Shown here: positions 1 through 7,320 of the stretch, one piece after another
Numbering within the stretch: position 1 is the first letter of the stretch
How the letters are laid out: every line of letters begins with the position of its first letter
Source: Mycobacterium sp. 1164985.4
GTDB lineage: Bacteria > Actinomycetota > Actinomycetes > Mycobacteriales > Mycobacteriaceae
Length of the DNA: 52,929 bases
Reading direction: 5' to 3'
NCBI RefSeq assembly: GCF_001668575.1
Contig: NZ_LZMD01000092.1
Coordinates: 1 to 52,929, forward strand
The notes under the pieces: generated by a model
The model's input: only the letters and a program-made list of their open reading frames with translations
Databases searched by the model: none
Told to the model about the DNA's origin: nothing
Translations under genes and position numbers: made by a program

Positions 1-2
1 CC

Positions 3-287
3 ACCGGCAAGTCGGTGGCACAGCGCAGCGCGGCCGAGAAGGAACTCGACACCGCACTGGCGCCACTGTTGGCGCTCGGCCAGCAGTACCCACAGCTCAA
101 CTCGTCGAACAACTTCCTGAACCTGCAGGAGAATCTGACGGACAGCGAGAACAAGCTGGCGTTCGCGCGGCAGTACTACAACGACGCGGTCGCGACCCTG
201 AACCGGTCGCTCACCACGATCCCGTGGATGTTCGTCGCCCCGCTGACCGGTGTGTCCGAGCGAGAGTATTACCAGACCCCACGCTGA
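3..287 (+). CDS. LemA family protein, C-terminal part (gene truncated by window edge)
   Basis: The reading frame is open from the window edge to TGA at 285-287, so only the last 94 codons are present. The visible part matches the C-terminal helical half of LemA-like proteins: a helix containing LQENLTDSENKLAFARQYYN, then NDAVATLNRSL and a tail with P, F and aromatic residues. LemA proteins are membrane-anchored by an N-terminal helix, with a helical bundle outside; their function is poorly defined. The N-terminal membrane segment lies outside the window. The assignment rests on the helix pattern and the tyrosine-rich AR..YN segment. Confidence 0.75.
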   Translation, partial: TGKSVAQRSAAEKELDTALAPLLALGQQYPQLNSSNNFLNLQENLTDSENKLAFARQYYNDAVATLNRSLTTIPWMFVAPLTGVSEREYYQTPR

Positions 288-315
288 GCGCTGGGAGGCG
301 GCTGAGCGTCGTCTC

Positions 316-321
316 TAGACT
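316..321 (+). promoter_or_regulatory. Putative leaderless -10 element (TAGACT) for fmt
   Basis: TAGACT fits the mycobacterial TANNNT -10 pattern and ends 6 nt before the GTG start of fmt, so transcription would begin at or next to the start codon. No Shine-Dalgarno sequence is seen. No clear -35 was found. Confidence 0.5.
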
Positions 322-327
322 GGCCCG

Positions 328-1257
328 GTGCGCATCGTCTTCGCCGGCACCCCGGAACCCGCCCTGCCGCCGCTGCGCCGACTCATCGAATCGCCACGTC
401 ACGACGTCATCGCGGTGTTGACCCGCCCCGACGCGGCGGCCGGCCGGCGCGGCAAGCCGGCACCGTCCCCGGTTGCGCGGCTGGCGCTCGAGCACGGGAT
501 CCCGGTGCTGCGGCCGTCGAAGCCGAACTCCGACGAGTTCGTCGCCGAACTGACCGAGCTGGCACCGGAATGCTGCGCGGTGGTCGCCTACGGCGCGCTG
601 CTGCGCGAGCCGCTCCTCGCGGTGCCCGAGCGCGGCTGGGTGAACCTGCACTTCTCCGTGCTGCCCGCCTGGCGTGGGGCGGCGCCGGTGCAGGCCGCGA
701 TCGCCGCGGGCGACACCGTGACCGGTGCGACGACGTTCCTCATCGAACCCGCGCTCGACTCCGGTCCCGTCTACGGCGTCGTCACCGAGACCATCCGGCC
801 GACCGACACTGCCGGTGATCTGCTTGAGCGACTGTCGATCTCGGGTGCCGAGCTGTTGAGCCACACGCTCGACGGCATCGCCGACGGCACGCTGACCGCA
901 GTGCCGCAGCCCTTGGAGGGGGTGACCATCGCCCCGAAGATCACCGTCGACGAGGCCAGGGTGCGATGGGATCTACCCGCGCACGTCGTCGAGCGACGGA
1001 TCCGTGCGGTAACACCGAATCCCGGTGCCTGGACGATGATCGGCGACCTGAGGGTCAAACTCGGCCCCGTCACCGTCGAGGAGGCGGCCGAACACCTGCA
1101 GCCCGGTGCGATCCGGGCCGCCCGCGACGGGGTGCGCATCGGTACCGCATCCGCCCCTGTGCGCCTCGGTCTCATCCAGCCGCCCGGCAAGAAACCGATG
1201 AACGCGGCCGACTGGGCCCGCGGCGCCCGTCTGGACGACACGGTGCGAGCCGAATGA
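328..1257 (+). CDS. fmt: Methionyl-tRNA formyltransferase
   Basis: Transfers a formyl group from 10-formyl-tetrahydrofolate to Met-tRNA(fMet), giving the initiator tRNA used in bacterial translation; cytosolic. The 309-aa protein has the usual length. The formyltransferase fold begins at residue 1 (RIVFAGTPE). The active-site set N106, H108 (VNLHFSVLPAWRGAAP) and D144 (LDSGPVY) falls at the same numbers as in the E. coli enzyme. The C-terminal tRNA-binding domain follows from about residue 205. The GTG start is chosen because translation begins directly at the conserved RIVFAGTP strand and because a -10 hexamer sits 6 nt upstream. The stop overlaps the start of rsmB (ATGA), so the two are probably translated together. 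Confidence 0.97.
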   Translation: MRIVFAGTPEPALPPLRRLIESPRHDVIAVLTRPDAAAGRRGKPAPSPVARLALEHGIPVLRPSKPNSDEFVAELTELAPECCAVVAYGALLREPLLAVPERGWVNLHFSVLPAWRGAAPVQAAIAAGDTVTGATTFLIEPALDSGPVYGVVTETIRPTDTAGDLLERLSISGAELLSHTLDGIADGTLTAVPQPLEGVTIAPKITVDEARVRWDLPAHVVERRIRAVTPNPGAWTMIGDLRVKLGPVTVEEAAEHLQPGAIRAARDGVRIGTASAPVRLGLIQPPGKKPMNAADWARGARLDDTVRAE

Positions 1258-2627
1258 CCCGGCCGCGCAACCGTCGACCGCAACGACGCAAGCCGCTCGA
1301 TCCGGCGCGTCGCGCCGCGTTCGACGTGCTGCGTGCCGTCTCGGAGAAGGACGCCTACGCCAATCTTGCGTTGCCGCCGATCCTGCGCGATCGCGGCATC
1401 AGCGGCCGCGACGCGGCCTTCGCCACCGAACTCGCCTACGGCGCCTGCCGGACTCGGGGCCTGCTGGACGCAGTCATCGCCGGCGCCGCGGGCCGTCCGA
1501 CCGACAAGATCGACCCCGTCCTGCTCGACCTGCTGCGGCTCGGCGCCTACCAACTGCTGCGTACGCGGGTCGAACAACATGCCGCGGTGTCCACCACCGT
1601 CGAGCAGGCTGGCATCGAATTCGACACGGCTCGTGCGGGTTTCGTCAACGGTGTGCTGCGCACGATCGCGTCGCGCGACGAAGAGGGCTGGATCGCGGAA
1701 CTGGCACCGGACGCGGCTTCCGATCCGATCGGGCATGCGGCATTCGTCCACGCACACCCCCGGTGGATCGCTCAGGCCTTCGCCGATGCGCTCGGCGCCG
1801 ACGCCGGTCAGCTCGATGCGCTGCTGGCCAGCGACGACGCCCGACCCGCGGTTCACCTCGCCGCCCGTCCGGGGGCGCTGACCGCCGCGGAGCTGGCGGC
1901 GCAGGTCGACGGCAGTGTCGGCCGGTATTCGCCGTACGCGGTGTACCTCGCCGGAGGCGACCCGGGCCGAGTGCAGGCCGTGCGAGACGGCGCCGCGCTG
2001 GTCCAGGACGAGGGCAGCCAACTCGTGGCGCGGGCACTGACCCTGGCGGAGGTCGACGGCACCGACGGCGGCCGATGGCTGGACCTGTGTTCCGGCCCCG
2101 GCGGAAAGACCGCGCTGCTGGCCGCACTCGCGCCGCACGGCGCCCGGGTCACCGCGGTCGAACCGGCACCCGCGCGCGCCGACCTCGTGGAGCAGAACAC
2201 CCGCGGCCTGCCGGTCGACGTGCTGAGCGTCGACGGCCGCGACCCCGGCATCGAGCCGGGTTTCGACCGCGTGCTGGTGGACGCGCCGTGCACCGGCCTC
2301 GGGGCGCTGCGGCGCAGGCCCGAGGCGCGCTGGCGACGCAAGCCGAACGACGTGCCGCCCCTGGCCAAACTGCAACGCGAACTCCTCGCATCGGCGATCC
2401 GGCTGACGCGGCCGGGCGGCGTGGTGCTCTACGCCACCTGTTCGCCGCATCTCGCCGAGACGGTCGGCGTCGTCTCGGACGCGCTGCGCCGGCATCCCGT
2501 GACGGCCGTGGACACCCGGCCGCTCTTCGCGCCCGTCGACGGTCTCGGCGACGGCCCGCACGTGCAGTTGTGGCCGCACCGCCACGGCACCGATGCGATG
2601 TTCGCCGCCGCGCTCAAAGTAGGGTAG
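1254..2627 (+). CDS. rsmB: 16S rRNA (cytosine-967-C5) methyltransferase (RsmB/Fmu/Sun family)
   Basis: Methylates C5 of cytosine 967 of 16S rRNA using S-adenosylmethionine. The open frame extends further upstream, but the start at 1254 gives the ATGA overlap with fmt and a 457-aa protein, the normal family size. The first third is a NusB-like RNA-binding domain (RAAFDVLRAVSEKDAYANLAL). The second half is a Rossmann methyltransferase with SAM motif LCSGPGGKTALLAAL, motif IV DAPCTGLGALRRRPEARWR and motif VI YATCSPH, giving the two cysteines expected for m5C enzymes (one catalytic, one for release). It lies in a translation/metabolism operon with fmt upstream and rpe 4 nt downstream. Confidence 0.95.
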   Translation: MTRPRNRRPQRRKPLDPARRAAFDVLRAVSEKDAYANLALPPILRDRGISGRDAAFATELAYGACRTRGLLDAVIAGAAGRPTDKIDPVLLDLLRLGAYQLLRTRVEQHAAVSTTVEQAGIEFDTARAGFVNGVLRTIASRDEEGWIAELAPDAASDPIGHAAFVHAHPRWIAQAFADALGADAGQLDALLASDDARPAVHLAARPGALTAAELAAQVDGSVGRYSPYAVYLAGGDPGRVQAVRDGAALVQDEGSQLVARALTLAEVDGTDGGRWLDLCSGPGGKTALLAALAPHGARVTAVEPAPARADLVEQNTRGLPVDVLSVDGRDPGIEPGFDRVLVDAPCTGLGALRRRPEARWRRKPNDVPPLAKLQRELLASAIRLTRPGGVVLYATCSPHLAETVGVVSDALRRHPVTAVDTRPLFAPVDGLGDGPHVQLWPHRHGTDAMFAAALKVG

Positions 2628-2631
2628 GCCC

Positions 2632-3309
2632 ATGGCTGGACCCCTGATCGCGCCGTCGATCCTGGCTGCCGACTTCGCCAGACTCGCCGAGGAGGCCGAG
2701 GCGGTGCAGGGTGCGGACTGGCTGCACGTCGACGTGATGGACAACCACTTCGTCCCGAACCTGACGATCGGTCAGCCGGTTGTCGAGTCGCTGCTGAAGG
2801 TGACCGACATCCCGATGGACTGCCACCTGATGATCGAGAACCCCGACCGATGGGCACCGCCGTATGCCGAGGCGGGCGCCTACAACGTCACCTTCCACGC
2901 CGAGGCCACCGACAACCCGGTCGGCGTCGCCCGCGACATCCGGGCGGCCGGGGCCAAGGCGGGCCTCTCGGTCAAGCCCGGTACTCCGCTGGAGCCCTAC
3001 CTGGAGATCCTGCCGGAATTCGACACGCTGCTGATCATGTCGGTGGAGCCGGGTTTCGGCGGCCAGAAGTTCATCCCGGAGGTGCTGGTCAAGGTCGGCA
3101 CCGCCCGGCGACTCGTGGACGCGGGTGAGTTGACGATCGTCGTCGAGATCGACGGCGGCATCAACGCCGACACCATCGAGCAGGCGGCCGAGGCCGGCGT
3201 GGACTGCTTCGTCGCGGGATCGGCCGTCTACAGCGCGGAGGATCCGGCGGCGGCGGTGGAGTCCCTGCGCAGGCAGGCCGCCGCGGCGTCCAAGCATCTG
3301 CGGGCATGA
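2632..3309 (+). CDS. rpe: Ribulose-phosphate 3-epimerase
   Basis: Interconverts ribulose 5-phosphate and xylulose 5-phosphate in the pentose phosphate pathway. The 225-aa TIM barrel has the expected motifs: PSILAADFARL at the N-terminus, DWLHVDVMDNHFVPN (metal and catalytic Asp), CHLMIENP, MSVEPGFGGQKFIP and IDGGIN with the second catalytic Asp, then the phosphate site VAGSAVY. ATG at 2632 follows rsmB by 4 nt. Its stop overlaps the ribD start (ATGA), so ribulose 5-phosphate, a riboflavin precursor, and the riboflavin deaminase/reductase are encoded in one transcript. Confidence 0.97.
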   Translation: MAGPLIAPSILAADFARLAEEAEAVQGADWLHVDVMDNHFVPNLTIGQPVVESLLKVTDIPMDCHLMIENPDRWAPPYAEAGAYNVTFHAEATDNPVGVARDIRAAGAKAGLSVKPGTPLEPYLEILPEFDTLLIMSVEPGFGGQKFIPEVLVKVGTARRLVDAGELTIVVEIDGGINADTIEQAAEAGVDCFVAGSAVYSAEDPAAAVESLRRQAAAASKHLRA

Positions 3310-4307
3310 ACCTCGAAGCCGCGATGCGGCTGGCGATTCAGCAGGCCGAGAAGGTCAAGGGCACGACCTACCCCAATCCGCCCGTCGGAGCGGTGATCCT
3401 GGACCGCGACGGCGAGGTGGCCGGCGTGGGCGCGACCGAACCCCCAGGCGGTCCGCACGCCGAGGTGCTCGCGCTGCGCAGGTCTGGCGAGCGCGCCGCG
3501 GGCGGCACCGCCGTCGTCACGCTCGAACCGTGCAACCATCACGGCAGGACGCCGCCGTGCGTGGACGCGCTTGTCGCCGCGGGTGTTTCGGCAGTCGCCT
3601 ACGCGGTCGGCGACCCGAACCCGATCGCCGCGGGAGGGGCCGCACGCCTCGCCGAGTCCGAGATCGCCGTGACAGCCGGAGTACTCGTCGACGCCGTGGC
3701 CGGTGGCCCACTGCGCGAGTGGCTGCACAAACAACGCACCGGATCTCCGCATGTGACATGGAAATTCGCGACGAGCGTGGACGGCCGCAGCGCGGCCGCC
3801 GACGGCAGCAGCCAATGGATCACAAGCGAAGCCGCTCGCGCGGACGTGCACCGCAGGCGTGCGGTCGCCGACGCGATCGTGGTGGGCACCGGGACTGTGT
3901 TCGTCGACGACCCGACGCTGACGGCCCGCCTTCCCGACGGTTCGCTGGCCGAGCGTCAGCCGTTGCGTGTCGTCGTCGGCGAACGTGAGATCTCGCAGGA
4001 GGCACGGGTTCTCAACGACGACTCACGCACGATGGTGATCCGCACCCGTGATCCCCACGAGGTGATCAAGGCCCTGTCGGATCGGACCGATGTGCTGCTC
4101 GAGGGCGGTCCGACGTTGGCGGGCGCCTTCCTGCGCGCTGGCGTGATCGACCGGATCTTGGCCTACGTCGCGCCCATTCTGCTCGGCGGTCCGATCACCG
4201 CGGTGGACGACGTGGGTGTGTTGAGCATCGCGCATGCGCAGCGGTGGCGCTTCGATGGGATCGAGCCGATCGGTCCCGACGTTCTGCTGAGCCTCATTCC
4301 GGCGTAG
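3306..4307 (+). CDS. ribD: Bifunctional riboflavin biosynthesis deaminase/reductase RibD
   Basis: Catalyses the second and third steps of riboflavin synthesis: deamination of the pyrimidine ring and NADPH-dependent reduction of the ribosyl side chain. The 333-aa protein has an N-terminal zinc deaminase domain (TYPNPPVGAV, then HAE at residues 51-53 and EPCNHHGRTPPC, giving the His/Cys/Cys zinc ligands and catalytic Glu). From about residue 150 there is a DHFR-like reductase domain (WKFATSVDGR, VVGTGTVFVDDP, LLEGGPTLAGAFL). It overlaps rpe by ATGA. Its 3' end overlaps the convergent ABC ATPase gene by 14 nt. ribE, ribBA and ribH lie 5-8 kb away, so the riboflavin cluster is split by an export block. 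Confidence 0.96.
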   Translation: MNLEAAMRLAIQQAEKVKGTTYPNPPVGAVILDRDGEVAGVGATEPPGGPHAEVLALRRSGERAAGGTAVVTLEPCNHHGRTPPCVDALVAAGVSAVAYAVGDPNPIAAGGAARLAESEIAVTAGVLVDAVAGGPLREWLHKQRTGSPHVTWKFATSVDGRSAAADGSSQWITSEAARADVHRRRAVADAIVVGTGTVFVDDPTLTARLPDGSLAERQPLRVVVGEREISQEARVLNDDSRTMVIRTRDPHEVIKALSDRTDVLLEGGPTLAGAFLRAGVIDRILAYVAPILLGGPITAVDDVGVLSIAHAQRWRFDGIEPIGPDVLLSLIPA

Positions 4308-5334
4308 CCTCGTCTGATTCGCCGCTCAGCGGGTCCTCGTCTGATTCGCCGCTCAGCGGGCGGTGCTCAATCAGGTCGCGAACTCCCGCCATCCCCAGAC
4401 GTTCTCGGAACGCCTGCACGGTGTGGCCCACGACCGTCGCGTCGGTGCGGGCGCGAGCGGTCGCCGACCGAGGCAGGTGGAACAGCGGCCCGATCTCTCC
4501 GAAGTAGTCGCCTTTGCCAGCCGATTTCAGCAATTCCTCACCACCGCCGGGCAGTTCGCGCACGATCTCGATCTCGCCGTCGTCCACGATGTAGATCAGG
4601 TCGCCCATGGTGCCCTGTTCGAAGAGCACCTGACCGACCTCCAACGCCACCGTCTCCGGCGGACGGTCGGCGGAGGCGAAGTTGGGCACCATCTCGACGA
4701 CGCGGTCGGCGAGCGGAAGGATCCGGCTGTCGTGTGTGGCGACGACGACCATCCGGGTGCCGGAGGCGAGTTCGCGAATCAGCTTGAGCACCTCCTCGAC
4801 CTGGATGAAATCCAGGTGCGCGGTGGGCTCGTCGGCCAGGATCAGCGGGGGATCGAGCGCGATGGCCCGGGCCACCGCCACGCGCTGCTGCTGTCCGCCG
4901 CTGAGGTCGCCCGGCCGGTGGTCCAGGCGGTCCTCCAGACCCACGCGGGCCAGGAGCTGTTCGGCGCGTTTGCGAGAAGCGCGGCGCGACGTACCCGATG
5001 CGCGCAACGGCACCATCACGTTCTCGACCGCGGTGAGGCTGGGCACCAGGTTGAAAGCCTGGAACACGAAGCCCACTGTCTCGCGTCGATAGGTCGCAAG
5101 CTCCTTGGCGCTCAGCGACGTCACGTCGACGTCGCCGAACTTGATTGCGCCCGTGTTGGGTTGGAGGATTCCGCCGAGACACGACAACAGCGTGGTCTTC
5201 CCGCATCCGCTGGGGCCCATCAGGATCACCAACGATCCCGCAGGCACGTCGAGGTTTAGGCCGTCGATCGGGCGCACGGTGTGTCCGCCGCTGGTGTATT
5301 CGACCGCGAGGTTTTGAATCGACAGATCGCCCAT
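4294..5334 (-). CDS. ABC transporter ATP-binding protein fused to a C-terminal cyclic-nucleotide-binding domain
   Basis: 346 aa. Residues 1-220 are an ABC ATPase of the MacB/LolD type: Walker A GPSGCGKTT (residues 40-48), signature DLSGGQQQRVAVARA, Walker B LILADEPTAHLD and the H-loop ATHD. From about residue 230 a cyclic-nucleotide-binding fold follows (VLFEQGTMGDLIYIVDDGEI), with a phosphate-binding cassette GDYFGEIGPLFHLPRSATA that keeps the Gly-Glu and Arg expected for cAMP binding. The acidic tail has two LSGESDE units encoded by the 27-bp repeat. It lies 3 nt downstream of its FtsX-type permease. The pair resembles M. tuberculosis Rv0072/Rv0073 and Rv2563/Rv2564, which are labelled glutamine transporters; the MacB-like architecture makes export or membrane lipid/peptide handling more likely. 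Regulation of the ATPase by cAMP is an inference. Confidence 0.9.
   Translation of the reverse strand: MGDLSIQNLAVEYTSGGHTVRPIDGLNLDVPAGSLVILMGPSGCGKTTLLSCLGGILQPNTGAIKFGDVDVTSLSAKELATYRRETVGFVFQAFNLVPSLTAVENVMVPLRASGTSRRASRKRAEQLLARVGLEDRLDHRPGDLSGGQQQRVAVARAIALDPPLILADEPTAHLDFIQVEEVLKLIRELASGTRMVVVATHDSRILPLADRVVEMVPNFASADRPPETVALEVGQVLFEQGTMGDLIYIVDDGEIEIVRELPGGGEELLKSAGKGDYFGEIGPLFHLPRSATARARTDATVVGHTVQAFRERLGMAGVRDLIEHRPLSGESDEDPLSGESDEATPE
4308..4361 (+). repeat. 27-bp tandem duplication inside the 3' end of the ABC ATPase gene
   Basis: Two directly adjacent 27-bp units (4308-4334 and 4335-4361) share 26 identical positions and differ only at the last base. The array starts immediately after the ribD stop codon. 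On the minus strand it encodes two 9-residue units beginning LSGESDE near the end of the ABC/CNB protein. The period is a multiple of three, so copy changes would keep the frame. Confidence 0.9.
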
Positions 5335-5337
5335 CGG

Positions 5338-6387
5338 TCAGGGCCCCCCGAAAGCCAGTGCGGGATCGACGGATACCGCGCGGCGCAGTCCGGCCGCGCT
5401 GGCGATGAGACCGATCGCCACCGCGACCACCGGCAGCGCGACGAACGCCTGCGTGGGGATGATCACTTGCATCGGGAACAGTGGTCCGAGCAGCAGCGAG
5501 AGCCCGGCCCCGACCAGCGCGGCCAGCAGCGCCACGATCACTGCCTGCAGGGCGAGCCCGGCCATCACCGAACGTGTCGGCACCCCAATCGCCTTGAAAA
5601 CGGCGAAGTCCCGTAGCCGTTCCAACGCCGACAGATAGACCACCGACCCCACGATCAGCGCCGCGACGATCCACAGCAGGACCGCGACGATCGTGATCGA
5701 ATTGACCGCCACCTTCAACGGTCGCAGCAGATCATCAATGGCCCCGGCGCGATCGACCGCCCGATATCCGCGCGGCACGCGCTCCAGCGAACCGCGCACA
5801 CCGATGGAGGCAACCAGTGGCTCACCCCCGTACACCAACTCCTGCGCGCCCTCTGTGGTGAGAAAGACGTTGGGCAGGTTCGCCAACGCGGTCGAGTTCT
5901 CCACCAGGCCGACGATCCGCAGCCGCTGTGAGGCGATCTCGACCTCGTCGCCGAGGCCGCGGCCCAGCGTCGTCGACACCGCGACCTCGCCCGGGACCGC
6001 GGGCGCACGTCCCTCGATGACCGGCGGCATCCCCGGTCCACGCTCGGGCGCGCCGAAGATGTCGACGTTGCGGGTATCCCCGTCGAGCGTCGCGGTGCCG
6101 CCGGCATAGGCCAGGGGAGCTGCGGCGTCGACACCGGGCGCCCCGGCGATGCGGCGCAATTCCACCGGCGCGAACGGCGTGGCGCCGACGAACGGGCCGG
6201 ATGCGCCGGCCTTGACGATGAACTGGTCCACTCCGAGGGAGTCGACGGTGCGCCGGGCCTCGGTCTGGAAACCGTTGGCCAGACCCGTGAGAGCCAGCGT
6301 CATCCCGAAAATGATCGCCGTGGACAGCACCGCGATGGCGAAACGTCGCCGTCGCCACTGCATGTCGCGCAGCGCGGCGATGAGCAT
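5338..6387 (-). CDS. ABC transporter permease, FtsX/MacB type
   Basis: 349 aa. An N-terminal membrane helix after WRRRRFAIAVLSTAIIFG is followed by a large extracytoplasmic domain (about residues 45-220, MacB-PCD-like), then three helices in the C-terminal FtsX domain (VAVLLWIVAALIVGSVVYLSALER, then VIVALLAALVGAGL and AFVALPVVAVAIGLIASAAGL). This four-helix layout is standard for MacB/LolCE-type mechanotransmitters. It pairs with the downstream ATPase (3-nt gap). ATG at 6387 is preceded 7 nt upstream by TAACGT, suggesting leaderless translation of the operon. The substrate is unknown. Confidence 0.9.
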   Translation of the reverse strand: MLIAALRDMQWRRRRFAIAVLSTAIIFGMTLALTGLANGFQTEARRTVDSLGVDQFIVKAGASGPFVGATPFAPVELRRIAGAPGVDAAAPLAYAGGTATLDGDTRNVDIFGAPERGPGMPPVIEGRAPAVPGEVAVSTTLGRGLGDEVEIASQRLRIVGLVENSTALANLPNVFLTTEGAQELVYGGEPLVASIGVRGSLERVPRGYRAVDRAGAIDDLLRPLKVAVNSITIVAVLLWIVAALIVGSVVYLSALERLRDFAVFKAIGVPTRSVMAGLALQAVIVALLAALVGAGLSLLLGPLFPMQVIIPTQAFVALPVVAVAIGLIASAAGLRRAVSVDPALAFGGP

Positions 6388-6394
6388 GTCGGCG

Positions 6395-6400
6395 ACGTTA
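6395..6400 (-). promoter_or_regulatory. Putative leaderless -10 (TAACGT) for the permease/ATPase pair
   Basis: On the minus strand TAACGT is separated by 7 nt from the permease ATG. It matches TANNNT at the spacing used by leaderless mycobacterial transcripts. No Shine-Dalgarno sequence is visible. Confidence 0.45.
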
Positions 6401-6434
6401 CCCCGGCGACGTTGGTCGGCGCGTCGGGTTTCGG

Positions 6435-6989
6435 CTACTTCGCGAAAGCGCTGACCAACGTGTTACAGAATGCGGGCAGGTCATCCGGCTTGCGGCTGGA
6501 CACCAAAGTGTTTGGCCCACGCGAGCATTCGACGACTTCGTCGTCGACCCAATTGGCGCCGGCGTTCACCAGGTCGGTCTTCACGCTGGGCCACGACGTG
6601 ATGGTGCGTCCCCGCACCACGTCGGCCTCGATGAGCGTCCACGGCCCGTGACAGATCACCGCGACCGGTTTTCCCGCATCGAAGAAGCTCTTCGCGAACG
6701 CGACCGCGTCGCCGTTCATCCGCAGGTTGTCGGGGTTGGCGACGCCGCCGGGCAGCACCAGCGCGGCGTAGTCGGACGCCGACACGTCGTCGGCGGACTT
6801 CTCGGCGTCGAAGGTGTCGGCCGGGGTCAAGTGGTTGAACGCCTGAATCTTGCCGACCTCCGTCGACACCAGTTCGGGGGTGCCTCCGGCCTGCTCGACG
6901 GCCTTCCACGGCTCGGTCAGCTCGACCTGCTCCACACCTTCGGGGGCGACCAGGAACGCAATCTTCTTGCCATTCAGTGAACTTGCCAT
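6435..6989 (-). CDS. DJ-1/PfpI family protein (class I glutamine amidotransferase-like)
   Basis: 184 aa, DJ-1/PfpI fold: KKIAFLVAPEGVEQVEL at the N-terminus, LVLPGGVANPDNLR, then the nucleophile elbow VICHGPW with Cys113 and the adjacent His. Members are proteases, glyoxalases or deglycases, mostly linked to stress; which applies here cannot be read from the sequence. The ORF can extend to 7022, but ATG at 6989 has a good Shine-Dalgarno (GGAGAAAG, spacing about 4-6) and starts right before the conserved first strand. It is separated from the permease by 47 nt on the same strand. Its upstream region (about 327 bp) holds an inverted repeat and a GGGTAT element that could be a SigF-like -10. Confidence 0.92.
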   Translation of the reverse strand: MASSLNGKKIAFLVAPEGVEQVELTEPWKAVEQAGGTPELVSTEVGKIQAFNHLTPADTFDAEKSADDVSASDYAALVLPGGVANPDNLRMNGDAVAFAKSFFDAGKPVAVICHGPWTLIEADVVRGRTITSWPSVKTDLVNAGANWVDDEVVECSRGPNTLVSSRKPDDLPAFCNTLVSAFAK

Positions 6990-7316
6990 CAGCTTTCTCC
7001 GTTGAGGTAGGTGTGATGCCACGCATACCCCGCGCGTCTAGGAGTCAATCAGTGCGATTACCTCGGTACACTCGTACCAGAGTGGGCCCGACAGGCCCTC
7101 CGCAATCGCGCTTTCACCGACGATTTGCGCGCTGGTGAGCACGAACGAAGGACGACCCATGACTGCACTGCAGGACTGGCTTACTGATCGCCCGATGTAC
7201 CCCCGCACCCTGAGGGCGCTGATTTGTGGCACCTTTCGAGGTCAGACAACGCAACCCGCCGAACACGAGAGTAGTTCGGCCGAGCCCAAGCTGCTGCGTC
7301 CGGGCCTCGAGCGCTG
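6990..7316. other. 327-bp region between the PfpI gene and the P55 gene; regulatory sequence and a doubtful small ORF
   Basis: This stretch has no gene I can assign confidently. It contains the upstream region of the minus-strand PfpI gene, including GGGTAT on the minus strand (7025-7030) with only a degenerate GGTTT-like -35 (TGATT) 16 nt before it, a short palindrome at 7065-7078, and a plus-strand ORF of 53 codons from ATG 7159 listed separately. A SigF promoter is possible but weak. Confidence 0.4.
7065..7078. repeat. Short perfect inverted repeat GGTAC-N4-GTACC
   Basis: A 5-4-5 palindrome lying about 75 nt upstream of the PfpI start codon. It could be a repressor operator; the size is at the lower limit for a meaningful site, so chance is not excluded. 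Confidence 0.35.
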
Positions 7317-7320
7317 CTAG
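7159..7320 (+). CDS. Possible small hypothetical protein (53 aa), unrecognised
   Basis: An ATG at 7159 preceded by GAAGGA (spacing about 7) opens 53 codons beginning MTALQDWLTDRPMYPRTLRA and ending RPGLERC. The stop overlaps the convergent P55 stop. I do not recognise the protein. Its ribosome-binding site is better than most nearby, but length and GC content mean an ORF of this size could arise by chance. An opposite-strand ORF of 64 codons (7038-7232) overlaps it and looks less likely. Confidence 0.25.
   Translation: MTALQDWLTDRPMYPRTLRALICGTFRGQTTQPAEHESSSAEPKLLRPGLERC

Noticed and set aside
771..2744. Long minus-strand ORF (657 codons) opposite fmt/rsmB/rpe
   Set aside because: It is the mirror frame of three well-recognised genes; long antisense frames are common in GC-rich DNA and the translation has no family motifs.
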